From assembly GCF_028826155.1 (NCBI RefSeq), contig NZ_JAQGPN010000001.1:4221501-4285500 (forward strand): a stretch of 64,000 bases of DNA, written 5' to 3'. Shown one piece after another: positions 39,179 to 48,502 of this stretch. Each line of letters begins with the position of its first letter. The first letter of the stretch is position 1. The notes beneath the pieces were generated by a model. It was not told the DNA's origin. It made no database searches and saw only the letters and a program-made list of their open reading frames with translations. The position numbers and the translations under genes are program-made. The DNA is from Mesorhizobium shangrilense. Lineage in GTDB: Bacteria > Pseudomonadota > Alphaproteobacteria > Rhizobiales > Rhizobiaceae.

Positions 39179-40293
39179 GCGGCGTCTCCCGCCAGGCGCT
39201 CGATGCGGTCGAGCCAGACCGAAAAGCCGACGCCAGGAATCGGCGCGTCCGCTCCGAGCAGCGTGAGCAAGCGGTCGTAGCGCCCGCCGCCGGCAAGCGG
39301 CCGGTCGGCCTCTCCCGCGGAAATCTCGAAGACGAGACCGGTATAGTAGTCGAGCGGCCGGCCGAAGGCGGCGTCATAGACGACGTCGCCCGCCAGGCCG
39401 TGCCGGTCCAGTGCTTCCACACGGCGCGAGAACGTGTCCAGCGTCCGCGCCAGGGTCAGGTCGGCTGACTTGGCGAATGCGCCCAGCGTATCGGCGGCGC
39501 GGTCAAGCGGCGCCTTGATGGCAAGGAAGGTTTCCAGCGCCTCGAACGCCTCCGAGGACAGCCGGACGCTGCGCAGTTCGGCCTTTTCGATCAGCCGCCG
39601 CGCAATCTCTTGAGGCGCACGGCTCGAACGGGCGGAAAGCCCTGCGCGCTCCATGCCGGCCTCGATCTCCCGCGAAAGCGCCTCCTGGTCGCGATAGGCT
39701 ACCAGCTCGGCTATTTCGGCGGGCAAAGCGCTGTTGCGCGGCGGATTGGCCAGGTCGGCGAGCGCTGCCTCCAGTTGATCCGGCGTGCCGAACGCGCGCG
39801 CCAGTCGCTTCTGCCAGCCGCGCGGCAGCCCGAGCGCGGCAAGCACCGCCTCGAAGATCGTCTGGTCGCCAAGCGTCACCGACAACGCGATTCCCGGCAG
39901 CGCCCGCGTGAGAAGCGCGTGGGCGTCGGCGATCGACCGCGCATCGGCCTCGGCCGTGTCCGTCTCGCCCAGATCCTCGATGCCGGCCTGGAAGAACTCG
40001 CTGCCGCCTTCGCGGCGCTGGCGGAACACCTCGCCCAGATAGGCATAGCGGTGCGGCGTCTCCGCTCGGGTGCGGATATGGTCCAGGCAGACAGGAATGG
40101 TGAACTCCGGCCGCAGGCACAGCGCATCGCCGGTCTCGTTCTCGGTCAGAAAAATGCGGCGACGCAGATCCTCGCCCGCCATGTCGAGGAACGGATCGGC
40201 CGGCTGGATGATCGGAACGTCGACCAGTTCCACGTTGCGCTCGGCGAAGAGCGACAGGATCGCCGGCGCGACGGAGGGATAGCGGAGGGTCAT
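39175..40293 (-). CDS. hisZ: ATP phosphoribosyltransferase regulatory subunit HisZ
   Basis: 372 residues, a class II histidyl-tRNA synthetase-like protein without the anticodon domain; it activates short-form HisG and provides histidine feedback. Visible are [13 protein letters not shown] (motif 2 region, corresponding to the LRPE of HisRS), [20 protein letters not shown], and the C-terminal [13 protein letters not shown]. Overlaps hisG by 4 nt. A palindromic repeat element separates it from hisS. Confidence 0.95.
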   Translation of the reverse strand: MTLRYPSVAPAILSLFAERNVELVDVPIIQPADPFLDMAGEDLRRRIFLTENETGDALCLRPEFTIPVCLDHIRTRAETPHRYAYLGEVFRQRREGGSEFFQAGIEDLGETDTAEADARSIADAHALLTRALPGIALSVTLGDQTIFEAVLAALGLPRGWQKRLARAFGTPDQLEAALADLANPPRNSALPAEIAELVAYRDQEALSREIEAGMERAGLSARSSRAPQEIARRLIEKAELRSVRLSSEAFEALETFLAIKAPLDRAADTLGAFAKSADLTLARTLDTFSRRVEALDRHGLAGDVVYDAAFGRPLDYYTGLVFEISAGEADRPLAGGGRYDRLLTLLGADAPIPGVGFSVWLDRIERLAGDAA

Positions 40294-40314
40294 TGGAGCG
40301 TGATGCGAAACGCA

Positions 40315-40468
40315 CCCCCCTCTGGCCTGCCGGCCATCTCCCCCTCAAGGGGGGAGATTGGCAGCTCGAGAGACAGCCTCTTCGCGGCAACGCTGCCGAT
40401 TGGCGAAATCATCGGTGTCAACCGATCTCCCCCCTTGAGGGGGAGATGGCCGGCAGGCCAGAGGGGGG
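40315..40468. repeat. Palindromic intergenic mosaic element (RIME-like) between hisZ and hisS
   Basis: Two near-identical inverted arms of ~46 nt (40315-40361 and 40422-40468) read CCCCTCTGGCCTGCCGGCC on one side and its complement on the other, each ending in a CCCCCTCAAGGGGGG-type hairpin. The 60-nt middle is unrelated. Such nested palindromes are the form of the rhizobial intergenic mosaic elements (RIME); identification is from memory of that family. It lies inside a his operon and may affect mRNA processing. Confidence 0.85.
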
Positions 40469-40486
40469 TCATCAGCGCCCAGCCCG

Positions 40487-41947
40487 TCACCGCCGTTCCG
40501 CCTTCTGCGCATCGATGATGCCGCGCACCGTCTCGACCAGTTCGCTCTCCGGCACGGTCACCTGGCCGGGACGCGCCTCCTTGTAGGCGTCGTGATCGGT
40601 AATGCCGGCGGCGAGTTTCGCGCCGACGACGAGATCCTTGATCTGCACCTCGCCCTCGGCCCGCTCGTCGCCGCCCTGGATCACGACGCAGGGCGCACTT
40701 CTGCGGTCGGCATACTTCATCTGCGGCTTCATGCCGGAACCGCCGAGATACATCTCGGCGCGGATGCCGGCCTGGCGCAGGTCCGAAACCATCTTCTGGT
40801 AGCGGCCGAGGCTCTCCGTGTCGCGATCCATCACCAGCACGACCACGGGGCCGATCTGGTCGGCATTGTCGAGCTTGCCGAGGTTCTTCAGCGCCGTGAG
40901 CAGCCGCGACACGCCGATCGAGAAGCCGGTGGCCGGAACAGGCTCGCCCCGGAAGCGCGACACCAACCCGTCATAGCGCCCGCCGCCGCCGACCGAGCCG
41001 AAGCGCACGATCTGGCCTTCGTCGTTGGGGATCTCCGCCAGCAGTTCGGCTTCGAAGACCGGGCCGGTGTAGTATTCGAGGCCGCGCACGACGGAGGGGT
41101 CGATGCGGATGCGATCGTCGCCATAGCCGGCGGCCTGCACGAGGGCCGCAATATCCTTCAGCTCGGCGACGCCCTCATTGTCCTCGATCTCGCCGGTCTC
41201 GACATAGGCGAGCACCTTCGAGATTGCGGCTTCGCCCAAGCCGGCGCCCTTCGTAAAATCGCCCTCGCCTTCCTTGCCGCCGTCCCAGCGGCCCGGCCCG
41301 AGCAGCAGGCGCACGCCCTCCGGTCCGAACTTGTCGAGCTTGTCGATGGCGCGCAGAACCGTCAGCCTTCGGCCGGCGTTTTCATCCCCGCCCAGCCCGA
41401 TCGCCTCCAGCACGCCGTCCAGCACCTTGCGGTTGTTGACGCGGATCAGATACTGCCCGCGCGGGATGCCAAGGGCCTCCATCACGTCGGCCATCATCAT
41501 GCACATCTCGGCATCGGCCGCGACGCCCGGCGTGCCAACCGTGTCGGCGTCGAACTGCATGAACTGGCGGAAGCGGCCCGGTCCCGGCTTCTCGTTGCGG
41601 AACACCCAGCCCGCTCGATAGCTGCGGAAGGGTTTTGGCAGCTTCTCGTAATTCTCCGCCACGTAGCGGGCCATCGGCGCCGTCAGGTCGTAGCGCAGCG
41701 ACAGCCACTGCTCGTCGTCATCCTGGAAGGAGAACACGCCTTCGTTCGGACGGTCCTGGTCGGGCAGGAATTTGCCCAGCGCATCGGTGTATTCGATGAG
41801 CGGCTGGTCGGCCGGCTCAAATCCGTAGAGCTCGTAGACCTCGCGGATCGTCGCCATCATCTTCTCGGCGGCGCGAATGTCGTCCGGACCGCGATCCACG
41901 AAGCCGCGCGGCAGCCGCGCCAGCATTTTTGAGGATTTCTCGGCCAT
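40487..41947 (-). CDS. hisS: Histidyl-tRNA synthetase
   Basis: Class II synthetase charging tRNA-His, 486 residues from the ATG at 41945-41947. Motif 2 region [16 protein letters not shown], the HisRS signature [13 protein letters not shown], and [13 protein letters not shown] are present; the anticodon-binding domain ([17 protein letters not shown] onwards) closes the protein. First gene of hisS-hisZ-hisG on the minus strand. A longer in-frame start at 42082 lies in the upstream palindrome region and is not credible. Confidence 0.96.
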   Translation of the reverse strand: MAEKSSKMLARLPRGFVDRGPDDIRAAEKMMATIREVYELYGFEPADQPLIEYTDALGKFLPDQDRPNEGVFSFQDDDEQWLSLRYDLTAPMARYVAENYEKLPKPFRSYRAGWVFRNEKPGPGRFRQFMQFDADTVGTPGVAADAEMCMMMADVMEALGIPRGQYLIRVNNRKVLDGVLEAIGLGGDENAGRRLTVLRAIDKLDKFGPEGVRLLLGPGRWDGGKEGEGDFTKGAGLGEAAISKVLAYVETGEIEDNEGVAELKDIAALVQAAGYGDDRIRIDPSVVRGLEYYTGPVFEAELLAEIPNDEGQIVRFGSVGGGGRYDGLVSRFRGEPVPATGFSIGVSRLLTALKNLGKLDNADQIGPVVVLVMDRDTESLGRYQKMVSDLRQAGIRAEMYLGGSGMKPQMKYADRRSAPCVVIQGGDERAEGEVQIKDLVVGAKLAAGITDHDAYKEARPGQVTVPESELVETVRGIIDAQKAERR

Positions 41948-42082
41948 GAAAGTTGTGCTCGCGTAGAGTATTGGAGTGCGGCCGTGTCCTAGACGATAGG
42001 GTCTTTGGCGGCAAGAGTGGGCGCGCCGCAACGCCGCGCGCCCGCCAGCAGTGCATGGTTGGGCAGGCTGCCGAGACCTCAC

Positions 42083-42270
42083 GGCATGGGTCCTAGGGTC
42101 GCGCTCCGCTTCGCTGCGCTTGCCCTAGGATGACGAAGGTTGGGATGTCGCTGCCAACCACGTCGCTACCAACCGCCAACCTTGGCGATTGGCCGCTGCT
42201 CCCTCTCCCCTCTTCGTCATCCTAGGGCGAAGCCGAGCAAAGCGAAGGCGGAGACCCTAGGACCCATGCC
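42083..42270. repeat. Inverted repeat of the CCTAGGG...GATGACGAAG type
   Basis: Arms of ~57 nt: left 42083-42138 begins GGCATGGGTCCTAGGGTC and ends CCCTAGGATGACGAAG; right 42212-42270 is its near reverse complement, ending GGGTCCTAGGGTCTCC on the complementary strand. Each arm also contains its own CCTAGGG palindrome. The spacer of 73 nt is unrelated. Looks like a non-coding mobile palindrome of the type seen in Mesorhizobium genomes. Confidence 0.85.
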
Positions 42271-42392
42271 ATGACGTGCCGGACAAGCGCCCAACGACGC
42301 AATGCTGGCCCCGTGCCGCAGCGCGGGCGAGCAAGCGGCCAACCGCTCAACTGAGACGCCTTGGCGATTGTCCCTGCCGCCCCCATCCACAC

Positions 42393-42454
42393 GGCGGCGC
42401 ATGGCAGCGCGTCGACTTCACGAAACTGATTGGACGAGGCTGCCATGCGCCGCC
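42393..42454. repeat. 16-bp perfect inverted repeat upstream of hisS / downstream of tag
   Basis: GGCGGCGCATGGCAGC (42393-42408) and GCTGCCATGCGCCGCC (42439-42454) are perfect complements with a 30-nt spacer. No T tract follows, so it is more likely a third mosaic palindrome than a terminator for tag. Confidence 0.75.
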
Positions 42455-42537
42455 TCCCATGGAAAGGGGACACCACAGGAGGGCACCGACATCATAATGC
42501 TGGCACGAGGGCACAGCGGCAACCGGCCAGGGTCGAA

Positions 42538-43200
42538 TCAGCCCGCCAGGACGCGCTCCCCACGGGCCGTCGGCCGCTTGAACTTCGTCCTGATGCCTTC
42601 GATCTCGGCCCGGCACACGCAACCCTCGACATGGTCGTTGACCATGCCCATCGCCTGCATGAAGGCGTAGACCGTGGTCGGGCCGACGAAACTCCAGCCG
42701 CGCTTCTTCAGTTCCTTGGAGATGCGGGTCGACGTCTCGGTCTTGGGCATGGCCGCGATGGCGGCCCAGGTGACCCTCGCCGGGCGCTCGGCGGGGCCCG
42801 GCTCGAAACTCCAGAACCAGCCGGCGAGTGATCCGACCTCGTCCACCAGTTCGATCGCGCGCTTCGCATTGTTGATGGTGGATTCGATCTTGCCCCGGTG
42901 GCGCACGATGCCGGCGTCCTGCAGCAGGCGCTCGACGTCGGCTTCGCCAAACTTGGCAACCTTGCGGAAGTCGAACCCTTCGAAGGCGGCGCGAAAATTC
43001 TCGCGCTTGCGCAGGATGGTCAGCCATGAAAGGCCCGACTGGAAACCTTCGAGGCAGATCTTCTCGAACAGCCTGAAATCGTCCGTCACCGGGCGTCCCC
43101 ATTCCGCGTCGTGATAGCGCTGGTAGAACGCATCGCTTCCCGGCCACGCACAGCGCACTCTCCCGTCTTCCCCTTCGTGCAATCCCGATTTCTCAGTCAT
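42538..43200 (-). CDS. tag: DNA-3-methyladenine glycosylase I
   Basis: Base-excision repair glycosylase removing 3-methyladenine. 220 residues from the ATG at 43198-43200 (MTEKSGLHEGEDGRVRCAWP); an ATG 15 nt upstream is also possible. Family marks: RCAWPGSD with the first zinc Cys, the YHDAEWGRP active-site segment, LEGFQSGLSW, VYAFMQAMGMVNDH and GCVCR with later zinc ligands. Single gene, divergent from the L,D-transpeptidase gene (203 bp apart). Confidence 0.95.
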   Translation of the reverse strand: MTEKSGLHEGEDGRVRCAWPGSDAFYQRYHDAEWGRPVTDDFRLFEKICLEGFQSGLSWLTILRKRENFRAAFEGFDFRKVAKFGEADVERLLQDAGIVRHRGKIESTINNAKRAIELVDEVGSLAGWFWSFEPGPAERPARVTWAAIAAMPKTETSTRISKELKKRGWSFVGPTTVYAFMQAMGMVNDHVEGCVCRAEIEGIRTKFKRPTARGERVLAG

Positions 43201-43403
43201 TTCAAATCCATTCATTAATGCCCTGCAACGCCGCTTTACGCCCGCTTTACCAGCTTCCTGCACCCGCCGGTAACCACACCGAAAGGTTTACGACGTCCAC
43301 GGCCTTCGCGCCTAATTCGATTCACCATTTGGATTCCTGTCCGCCGCCAGAACAGAACCGACGCCGCGGGCCGGCGCCGAGTGTATGGGGTGAGGTGGGC
43401 GTG

Positions 43404-44204
43404 ATGAAGGTATCTTTGCTTGCAGCGAGTTTCATTGCTGCCATGGTAATGTCAGCAGGCATGGCCGGCGCGAACGAGCGCTACGCAGTGCGGCCGCCGG
43501 TCAAGGTCAGTCCCGATCTGGCAGCCCCCTGGGTGATGCAGCTTCAGGACGGCCAGGCGCGGCGCACCGTGCCAACCACCCTGAGGCAGTCGCACCACAT
43601 GAGGTCGCAGCCGACCCGCCCGAGCGCTGAACGCAACGCGAGGCCCCGGACCGAGCAGAACTATCGCGCACGCCAGCGTCAGGAAGCGGTTCGCACCCTT
43701 CCAGCGGCTGCCGCGCCGAAGGCCAGGCAGGAACGTCGCCACGCGCTCGATCCGAAGTTCCTCCCGCAGCAGGTGTCCTACGACACGTCGTATTCCGCCG
43801 GCACCATCGTGATCGATAGCGCGTCCAAGTTCCTCTACCTCGTGGAGGGCAACGGCAGCGCCCGCCGCTACGGCGTCGGCGTCGGCAAGGAGGGCATGGG
43901 CTGGACGGGAACCGAGACAGTGTCCCGCAAGGCGCAGTGGCCCGACTGGCGTCCGCCGGCGCAGATGATCGCCCGCGAGCGGGCGAAAGGGCGTCATTTG
44001 CCGAATTTCATGGCTGGCGGCCCCGAAAACCCGCTCGGCGCGCGTGCGCTCTATCTCGGCTCGACGCTCTATCGCATCCACGGCACCAATGCGCCGTGGA
44101 CGATCGGCACGAACGTCTCGTCGGGATGCATTCGCCTGCGCAACGAGGATGTCGTCGACCTCTACGAACGCGTCCCCGTCGGCGCCAAGGTCGTCGTCAT
44201 GTAG
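43404..44204 (+). CDS. L,D-transpeptidase (YkuD/ErfK family)
   Basis: 266 residues from the ATG at 43404, which begins a signal peptide (MKVSLLAASFIAAMVMSAGM, cleavage near AGA-NE). After a basic, disordered linker (about 50-110), the YkuD domain carries the active site: His226 (YRIHGTN) and Cys242 in NVSSGCIRLRNEDVVDLY. Such enzymes form 3-3 cross-links or attach lipoproteins to peptidoglycan in the periplasm; rhizobia have many paralogues. The ATG is preceded by GAGGTGGGCGTG. Confidence 0.93.
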   Translation: MKVSLLAASFIAAMVMSAGMAGANERYAVRPPVKVSPDLAAPWVMQLQDGQARRTVPTTLRQSHHMRSQPTRPSAERNARPRTEQNYRARQRQEAVRTLPAAAAPKARQERRHALDPKFLPQQVSYDTSYSAGTIVIDSASKFLYLVEGNGSARRYGVGVGKEGMGWTGTETVSRKAQWPDWRPPAQMIARERAKGRHLPNFMAGGPENPLGARALYLGSTLYRIHGTNAPWTIGTNVSSGCIRLRNEDVVDLYERVPVGAKVVVM

Positions 44205-44251
44205 CTTCCCCACGGGAACGGCTGGCCAAGGGGGATCTGGCCAGTCAGCGA

Positions 44252-44284
44252 AAGGCGGCGCGGGAAACCGCAGCCGCCTTCTTC
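44252..44284 (+). terminator. Terminator candidate after the L,D-transpeptidase gene
   Basis: AAGGCGGCGCGG / CCGCAGCCGCCTT pair around a GAAA tetraloop with one bulged A, followed by CTTCG. The weak T run makes it a moderate candidate. Confidence 0.55.
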
Positions 44285-44368
44285 GCACCCGGCAACCCAC
44301 CCTGCAGTTCACGCTTGTTCAAGCTGAACCAGATAGGCTCGTCCCCTGCATGGGTCATTGAGGTTCTC

Positions 44369-45289
44369 GTGGACGTATTCCTGAACGTGCTGCTACCGAT
44401 GACGCTGTTCGTCATCATGTTCCTGCTCGGCCTCAGCCTCGTCATCGGGGACTTCAAGCGCATCGCCCAGGCGCCCAAGGCGTTTGCGGTCGGCATCTTC
44501 TGCCGCATGGTCGCCATGCCCCTCGCCGGGTTTGCCCTGGCGATCCTGTTCAGGCTCCCACCCGAGCTCGGGCTCGGCCTGGTGATCCTTGCGCTATGCC
44601 CCGGCGGCGCGAGCTCGGTCATCATGACCCGCGTCGCACGCGGCGACGTGGCCCTGTCGCTCTCTCTCACCGCAGTCAGCACGCTTCTCGCGGTCGTCAC
44701 CATGCCCCTTCTGACCGAGCTGGCCGCTGACTACTTCATCGGCCTGGAAGCCGGTGACCTGGACGTGTCGCGGCTGGGCTTGTCGATGTTTGCGCTGACG
44801 ACGCTTCCGGTGATCGCGGGAATGACGGTCCGCCGGCTTGCCCCTGCCTTCGCCCAATTGGCGGAACGACTGATCTCGCCGCTGGCGATGGTCCTGATGA
44901 TCGTCGTGGTAGGGGGCATCCTGATGATCAACTGGACACTCTTCATCGAAAATCTGCCGCTGCTCGGTCCGAGCGCCATTGCGCTCAATCTGGTGACGCT
45001 GATCGTTGCGCTCGGGCTGGCGCGCCTGATGTCCCTGACTGAAGGCCAGGCCACCGCCCTCGCACTCGAGGTCGGCATCCAGAACGCGGCGCTTGGCGTC
45101 GCGGTGGGCACCCTGGTCGCCCACAGTGCGGGCGACGTGGCGCCGGCCAGCGTGCCCGCTGGCGTCTACGGCATCACGATGTACGCAGTCTGCCTTACGT
45201 TCACCTTCTGGCAGCGCAACCGTGCGGTGCGGTCGGATGACAGCGCGGGCTCCTCCGTCCAGCCGGACCCTGAACTCAGCTCGCGCTAA
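44369..45289 (+). CDS. Bile acid:sodium symporter (BASS) family transporter
   Basis: 306 residues, about nine transmembrane helices. I place the start at GTG 44369, 5 nt after a GAGG; there is no suitable in-frame ATG and the protein then opens VDVFLNVLLPMTLFVIMFLL. BASS marks are GLSLVIGDF, LALCPGGASSVIMTRVARGD (first crossover region) and VGIQNAALGVAVGTLV (second crossover). Substrates of bacterial members are organic anions or unknown. The 3' end overlaps the convergent glcF end by 14 nt. Confidence 0.85.
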   Translation: MDVFLNVLLPMTLFVIMFLLGLSLVIGDFKRIAQAPKAFAVGIFCRMVAMPLAGFALAILFRLPPELGLGLVILALCPGGASSVIMTRVARGDVALSLSLTAVSTLLAVVTMPLLTELAADYFIGLEAGDLDVSRLGLSMFALTTLPVIAGMTVRRLAPAFAQLAERLISPLAMVLMIVVVGGILMINWTLFIENLPLLGPSAIALNLVTLIVALGLARLMSLTEGQATALALEVGIQNAALGVAVGTLVAHSAGDVAPASVPAGVYGITMYAVCLTFTFWQRNRAVRSDDSAGSSVQPDPELSSR

Positions 45290-46607
45290 TCGAAACGGGC
45301 CGCGCCTCCGGCCCCAGGCCGCGTGGCCGCCTCCCGCCATAGGCCCAGTCGAGCAGCTCGACCGTGTGGACGATCGGCATGCCGGCGCGGTCGGCGATCT
45401 GGGTCATGCAGCCGATGTTGCCGGTTGCGACGATGTCGGCCTGCGTCGCCGCGATGTTCTTCACCTTGCGGTCGCGCAGGCGGGTGGAAATCTCCGGCTG
45501 CATGATGTTGTAGGTGCCGGCCGAGCCGCAGCAAAGGTGCCCCTCGCGCGGCTCGCGGACGACGAAACCGGCCTTCGCCAGCAGGTCCTTCGGCTGGCGG
45601 GTGATTTTTTGGCCGTGCTGCATCGAGCAGGCCGAGTGATAAGCGACCGCGAGCCCGGGCTTTACCGCAGGCTCGGGAAGGTCGAGCGCGGCGAGATACT
45701 CGGTCACGTCCTTGGCCATCGCCGAAACCCGGGCCGCCTTCTCCGCATAGGCCGGATCGAGCCGGAGCATGAAGCCGTAGTCCTTGATCGTGGTTCCGCA
45801 GCCCGAGGCAGTGATGATGATCGCGTCGAGGCCCTTGTCCATCTCGCGAACCCACACGTCGACGTTCCTGCGCGCAAAATCCAGGGCAGCATCCTCGCGC
45901 CCCATGTGGTGGACCAGCGCCCCGCAGCACCCCTCGCCTTCCGGAACGACGACCTCGACGCCGAGGCGGGTGAGCAAGGAAACCGTGGCGTCGTTGATCC
46001 CCGGATCGAGCACCGGCTGCGCGCAGCCGGTCAGGATGGCGACTCGGCCCCGTCGCGCACCTGCCGCACCATGCGCGCCCGGCCTGGAAAGGGGAGACGC
46101 CGCCGGCACGCTCTTCGGCGCAAGGCGCAGCATCGCCGCCAGCGGCTTGAGGGGCGCGACGGAGGCAAACAGGCGCTCGAGCGGGCGGCCGAGGGCAGCC
46201 AGCTTGAGGGCGGCGCGGAAGCGCCCCGGATAGGGCAGCACCGCGGCCAGGAGGCTGCGGGTCAGGCGGTCCATCAACGGACGGCGATAGGTCTTTTCGA
46301 TATGGGCGCGGGCATGATCGACCAGGTGCATGTAGTTGACCCCCGACGGGCAGGTCGTCATGCAGGCGAGGCAGGACAGGCAGCGGTCGATGTGTGTCAC
46401 GATCTCGGCGTCCGCCGGACGACCGTTCTCCAGCATGTCCTTGATCAGGTAGATCCGGCCACGCGGGCTGTCGAGCTCGTTGCCGAGCGTGACATAGGTC
46501 GGGCACGTCGCCGTGCAGAAGCCGCAATGGACGCACTTGCGCAGGATTTTTTCCGATTCCGCGACATGTGGGTCAGTAAGCTGGGCGGGTGTGAAGGTGG
46601 TTTGCAT
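45276..46607 (-). CDS. glcF: Glycolate oxidase iron-sulfur subunit
   Basis: 443 residues. Two [4Fe-4S] ferredoxin motifs: Cys25/28/31/35 (CVHCGFCTATCP) and Cys76/79/82/86 (CLSCLACMTTCP). The C-terminal half has two CCG domains (GCCGALVHHMGR and LCCGSAGTYN). With GlcD and GlcE it oxidises glycolate to glyoxylate and passes electrons to the quinone pool at the membrane. Its ATG overlaps the stop of the DUF5615 toxin gene (TAATG), so its translation now depends on an inserted toxin-antitoxin pair. Confidence 0.95.
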   Translation of the reverse strand: MQTTFTPAQLTDPHVAESEKILRKCVHCGFCTATCPTYVTLGNELDSPRGRIYLIKDMLENGRPADAEIVTHIDRCLSCLACMTTCPSGVNYMHLVDHARAHIEKTYRRPLMDRLTRSLLAAVLPYPGRFRAALKLAALGRPLERLFASVAPLKPLAAMLRLAPKSVPAASPLSRPGAHGAAGARRGRVAILTGCAQPVLDPGINDATVSLLTRLGVEVVVPEGEGCCGALVHHMGREDAALDFARRNVDVWVREMDKGLDAIIITASGCGTTIKDYGFMLRLDPAYAEKAARVSAMAKDVTEYLAALDLPEPAVKPGLAVAYHSACSMQHGQKITRQPKDLLAKAGFVVREPREGHLCCGSAGTYNIMQPEISTRLRDRKVKNIAATQADIVATGNIGCMTQIADRAGMPIVHTVELLDWAYGGRRPRGLGPEARPVSISAS

Positions 46608-46960
46608 TATGTGTCGCTGATCGGGCCGGACTTGTGGAACTCAATCTTCAGGACACCCTTCGCCGGAGTGGCATCTGAGCGAAGGGAGCGCGCAATTTGA
46701 TCGACCTGCGGCAGTAGTGTAGCGAGGCGTTGGGTCGGCAATACCGCTAACAGTATTTCCAGCTGCCGCACGTTCTGCTGTCGGGCCATGTTCTTGTCGC
46801 AGGTCAGGAGACAATCGAACCCGGCTTGCTTGACCCGCGTCAGCAGCTCGCCGTTCTTGGTGCCTTTCCAGTGGTTGGGAAAGGACACGATCTCCAAGCC
46901 CAACGCACGTAACGCCTTGGCCAGATCGCGCGGCACGGATTCATCGAGAACAATCCTCAA
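46607..46960 (-). CDS. DUF5615 PIN-like toxin
   Basis: 117 residues, a PIN-like fold of the DUF5615 (Mut7-C related) family, commonly the toxin partner of DUF433 antitoxins. Asp6 (MRIVLDESVPRDL) and Asp55 (LLTCDKNMAR) correspond to the acidic metal-site positions. Start overlaps the DUF433 stop by 4 nt; stop overlaps the glcF ATG (TAATG). It sits within the glc operon, between glcE and glcF, so it is an insertion into metabolic genes. Confidence 0.85.
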   Translation of the reverse strand: MRIVLDESVPRDLAKALRALGLEIVSFPNHWKGTKNGELLTRVKQAGFDCLLTCDKNMARQQNVRQLEILLAVLPTQRLATLLPQVDQIARSLRSDATPAKGVLKIEFHKSGPISDT

Positions 46961-47181
46961 GCCGCCCTCGGAAAATGACGCTTCACTTCATTCGCCAGGA
47001 TTTGCAGCACCGCCTCGACCTGATGTCTTTCTACGGTCGGAAAATTGTCAACGAACTCCTCGACCGACATCCCGTCGGCCATGTTCTCAAACAACGCATC
47101 GACAGGCACACGCGTGCCTTTGAAAACGACTGCACCAGACACGACTTCGGGGTCTGAGCTCAGAACATCCGTGATTTTCAT
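46957..47181 (-). CDS. DUF433 antitoxin-like protein
   Basis: 74 residues from the ATG at 47179-47181, with AGGAGG 5 nt upstream. DUF433 proteins are small winged-helix-type DNA-binding antitoxins; family marks are VVSGAVVFKGTRVPVDALFENM and the C-terminal EEFVDNFPTVERHQVEAVL. It follows the glcE stop by 33 nt on the same strand and is coupled to the DUF5615 toxin. Confidence 0.85.
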   Translation of the reverse strand: MKITDVLSSDPEVVSGAVVFKGTRVPVDALFENMADGMSVEEFVDNFPTVERHQVEAVLQILANEVKRHFPRAA

Positions 47182-47214
47182 GCCAGCCTCCTGTTCCGGC
47201 AACGACGGGCCATC

Positions 47215-48417
47215 CTACCCCATCCTGCCCGGATTGAGCACGCCGTTCGGGTCGAACTCGTGCTTCAGGCGCCGCGACAGGGCGGCGAGCGCGGCCGGTT
47301 GCGGCTCGAAGACGTCCACCGAGCCTCGCCATGACGGCGCTGCGCGGACCAGCGTGGCATGGCCGCCGCCGCACTTCTGCACCAGGCGACGGATCAGGTC
47401 AGCCTCGGGATCGCCTTCCATCCGAAGCCATACCAGCCCACCCTGCCAGTCGAAGAAGGCGCTCGCAGGAGACTCCATGCGCAGCGCCAGCGAGAGCTTC
47501 CAGCCTTCGCTGGGCGCGACCGAAACCCGCCAGACCGGCTTTTCGGTGCCGTCAGCGAAGGGAATGCAGTCGCGGACGTCGCGCCACAGGGCCCGCGACT
47601 GGTCCGCCGGGATCTCGTCGATCTGTGGTGCTGCGCCCAACAGGTCCTTGAGCTTGGCCACCCTGTAGGCGACCGAGGGACCGAAGCCCTCGACACGCAC
47701 CAGCGACGCCGATTGGCTGCCCAGCACGCCGCCGGCCACCTTGTCCGCGATACCCTCGGGCAGGTGTGCCGCTCCTGATACTTCGCAACTCGACCCCATC
47801 GCGATGGCGAGCGCCGACGCCATTGCGTCGTCCTCGAAGCCACGCACGGCGAGCGTCGTCTCGGTCTCGGCAGCGGGCAAGACCTTGAAGGTGACGTCGG
47901 TGGCGACCGCCAGCGTGCCCCACGAGCCGGCCAGCCCCTTGGAGAGGTCGTATCCGGTGACGTTCTTCACCACGCGACCGCCTGATTTGAACGCCTCGCC
48001 ACGGCCAGACACGGCGTGGATGCCGAGGACATGGTCGCGCGCCGCGCCGGCCTTCAGTCGGCGAGGACCGGCAAGGTTCGCGGCCAGCATGCCGCCAATC
48101 GTCCCGCGGCCTGGTTCTCCACCAAGGAGCGGGCCGTAGTCCATCGGCTCGAACGCGAACTCCTGGCCGTTTTCCTTCAGCAGCCGTTCGATCTCCGCGA
48201 CGGGCGTTCCGGCCCGCGCCGACAGCACAAGCTCCTCCGGCTCGTAGAGCGTGACGCCGGTGAGTTGCGACAGATCGAGCGTATGCTCGGCCTGCACCGG
48301 CCGACCGATGCCCCGCTTCGATCCGTGGCCAATGATCTCCAGCGGCGCGCCTTCCGCGGCTGCCCACTGGACGGCGGAGAGGACGTCGGCGGAGGTGGAA
48401 GGAGTGAAATTGGTCAT
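47215..48417 (-). CDS. glcE: Glycolate oxidase FAD-binding subunit GlcE
   Basis: 400 residues from the ATG at 48415-48417. FAD_binding_4 domain with EIIGHGSKRGIGRP and GTIGGMLAANLAGPRRLK; C-terminal half is the cap region, ending HEFDPNGVLNPGRMG like other glycolate oxidase subunits. Works with GlcD and GlcF. Separated from glcD by a DUF559 gene with flanking inverted repeats and from glcF by a toxin-antitoxin pair. Confidence 0.94.
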   Translation of the reverse strand: MTNFTPSTSADVLSAVQWAAAEGAPLEIIGHGSKRGIGRPVQAEHTLDLSQLTGVTLYEPEELVLSARAGTPVAEIERLLKENGQEFAFEPMDYGPLLGGEPGRGTIGGMLAANLAGPRRLKAGAARDHVLGIHAVSGRGEAFKSGGRVVKNVTGYDLSKGLAGSWGTLAVATDVTFKVLPAAETETTLAVRGFEDDAMASALAIAMGSSCEVSGAAHLPEGIADKVAGGVLGSQSASLVRVEGFGPSVAYRVAKLKDLLGAAPQIDEIPADQSRALWRDVRDCIPFADGTEKPVWRVSVAPSEGWKLSLALRMESPASAFFDWQGGLVWLRMEGDPEADLIRRLVQKCGGGHATLVRAAPSWRGSVDVFEPQPAALAALSRRLKHEFDPNGVLNPGRMG

Positions 48418-48435
48418 GGGCATCTACGATCTTGA

Positions 48436-48491
48436 GTTCCTCGCCCCCGCAAAGCGGGGAAGAGGTGCCGAGCGAAGCGAGGCGGAGAGGG
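48436..48491. repeat. Left palindromic repeat flanking the DUF559 gene
   Basis: Begins GTTCCTCGCCCCCGCAAAGC and ends GGCGGAGAGGGGG. It is the inverted counterpart of the repeat at 48938-48999: the first ~32 nt match with two or three differences, then a variable hairpin (CCGAGCGAAGCGAGG here), then CGGAGAGGGGG in both. Confidence 0.85.
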
Positions 48492-48502
48492 GGAGCATCA
48501 TC

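Larger units (their letters stand above)
41948..42537. other. Intergenic stretch with palindromic elements between hisS and tag
   Basis: 590 bp with no supported gene. It contains two separate palindromic elements (described on their own lines) and a short linker. The hisS promoter must lie at its left end. Frames open here are by-products of the palindromes. Confidence 0.75.
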
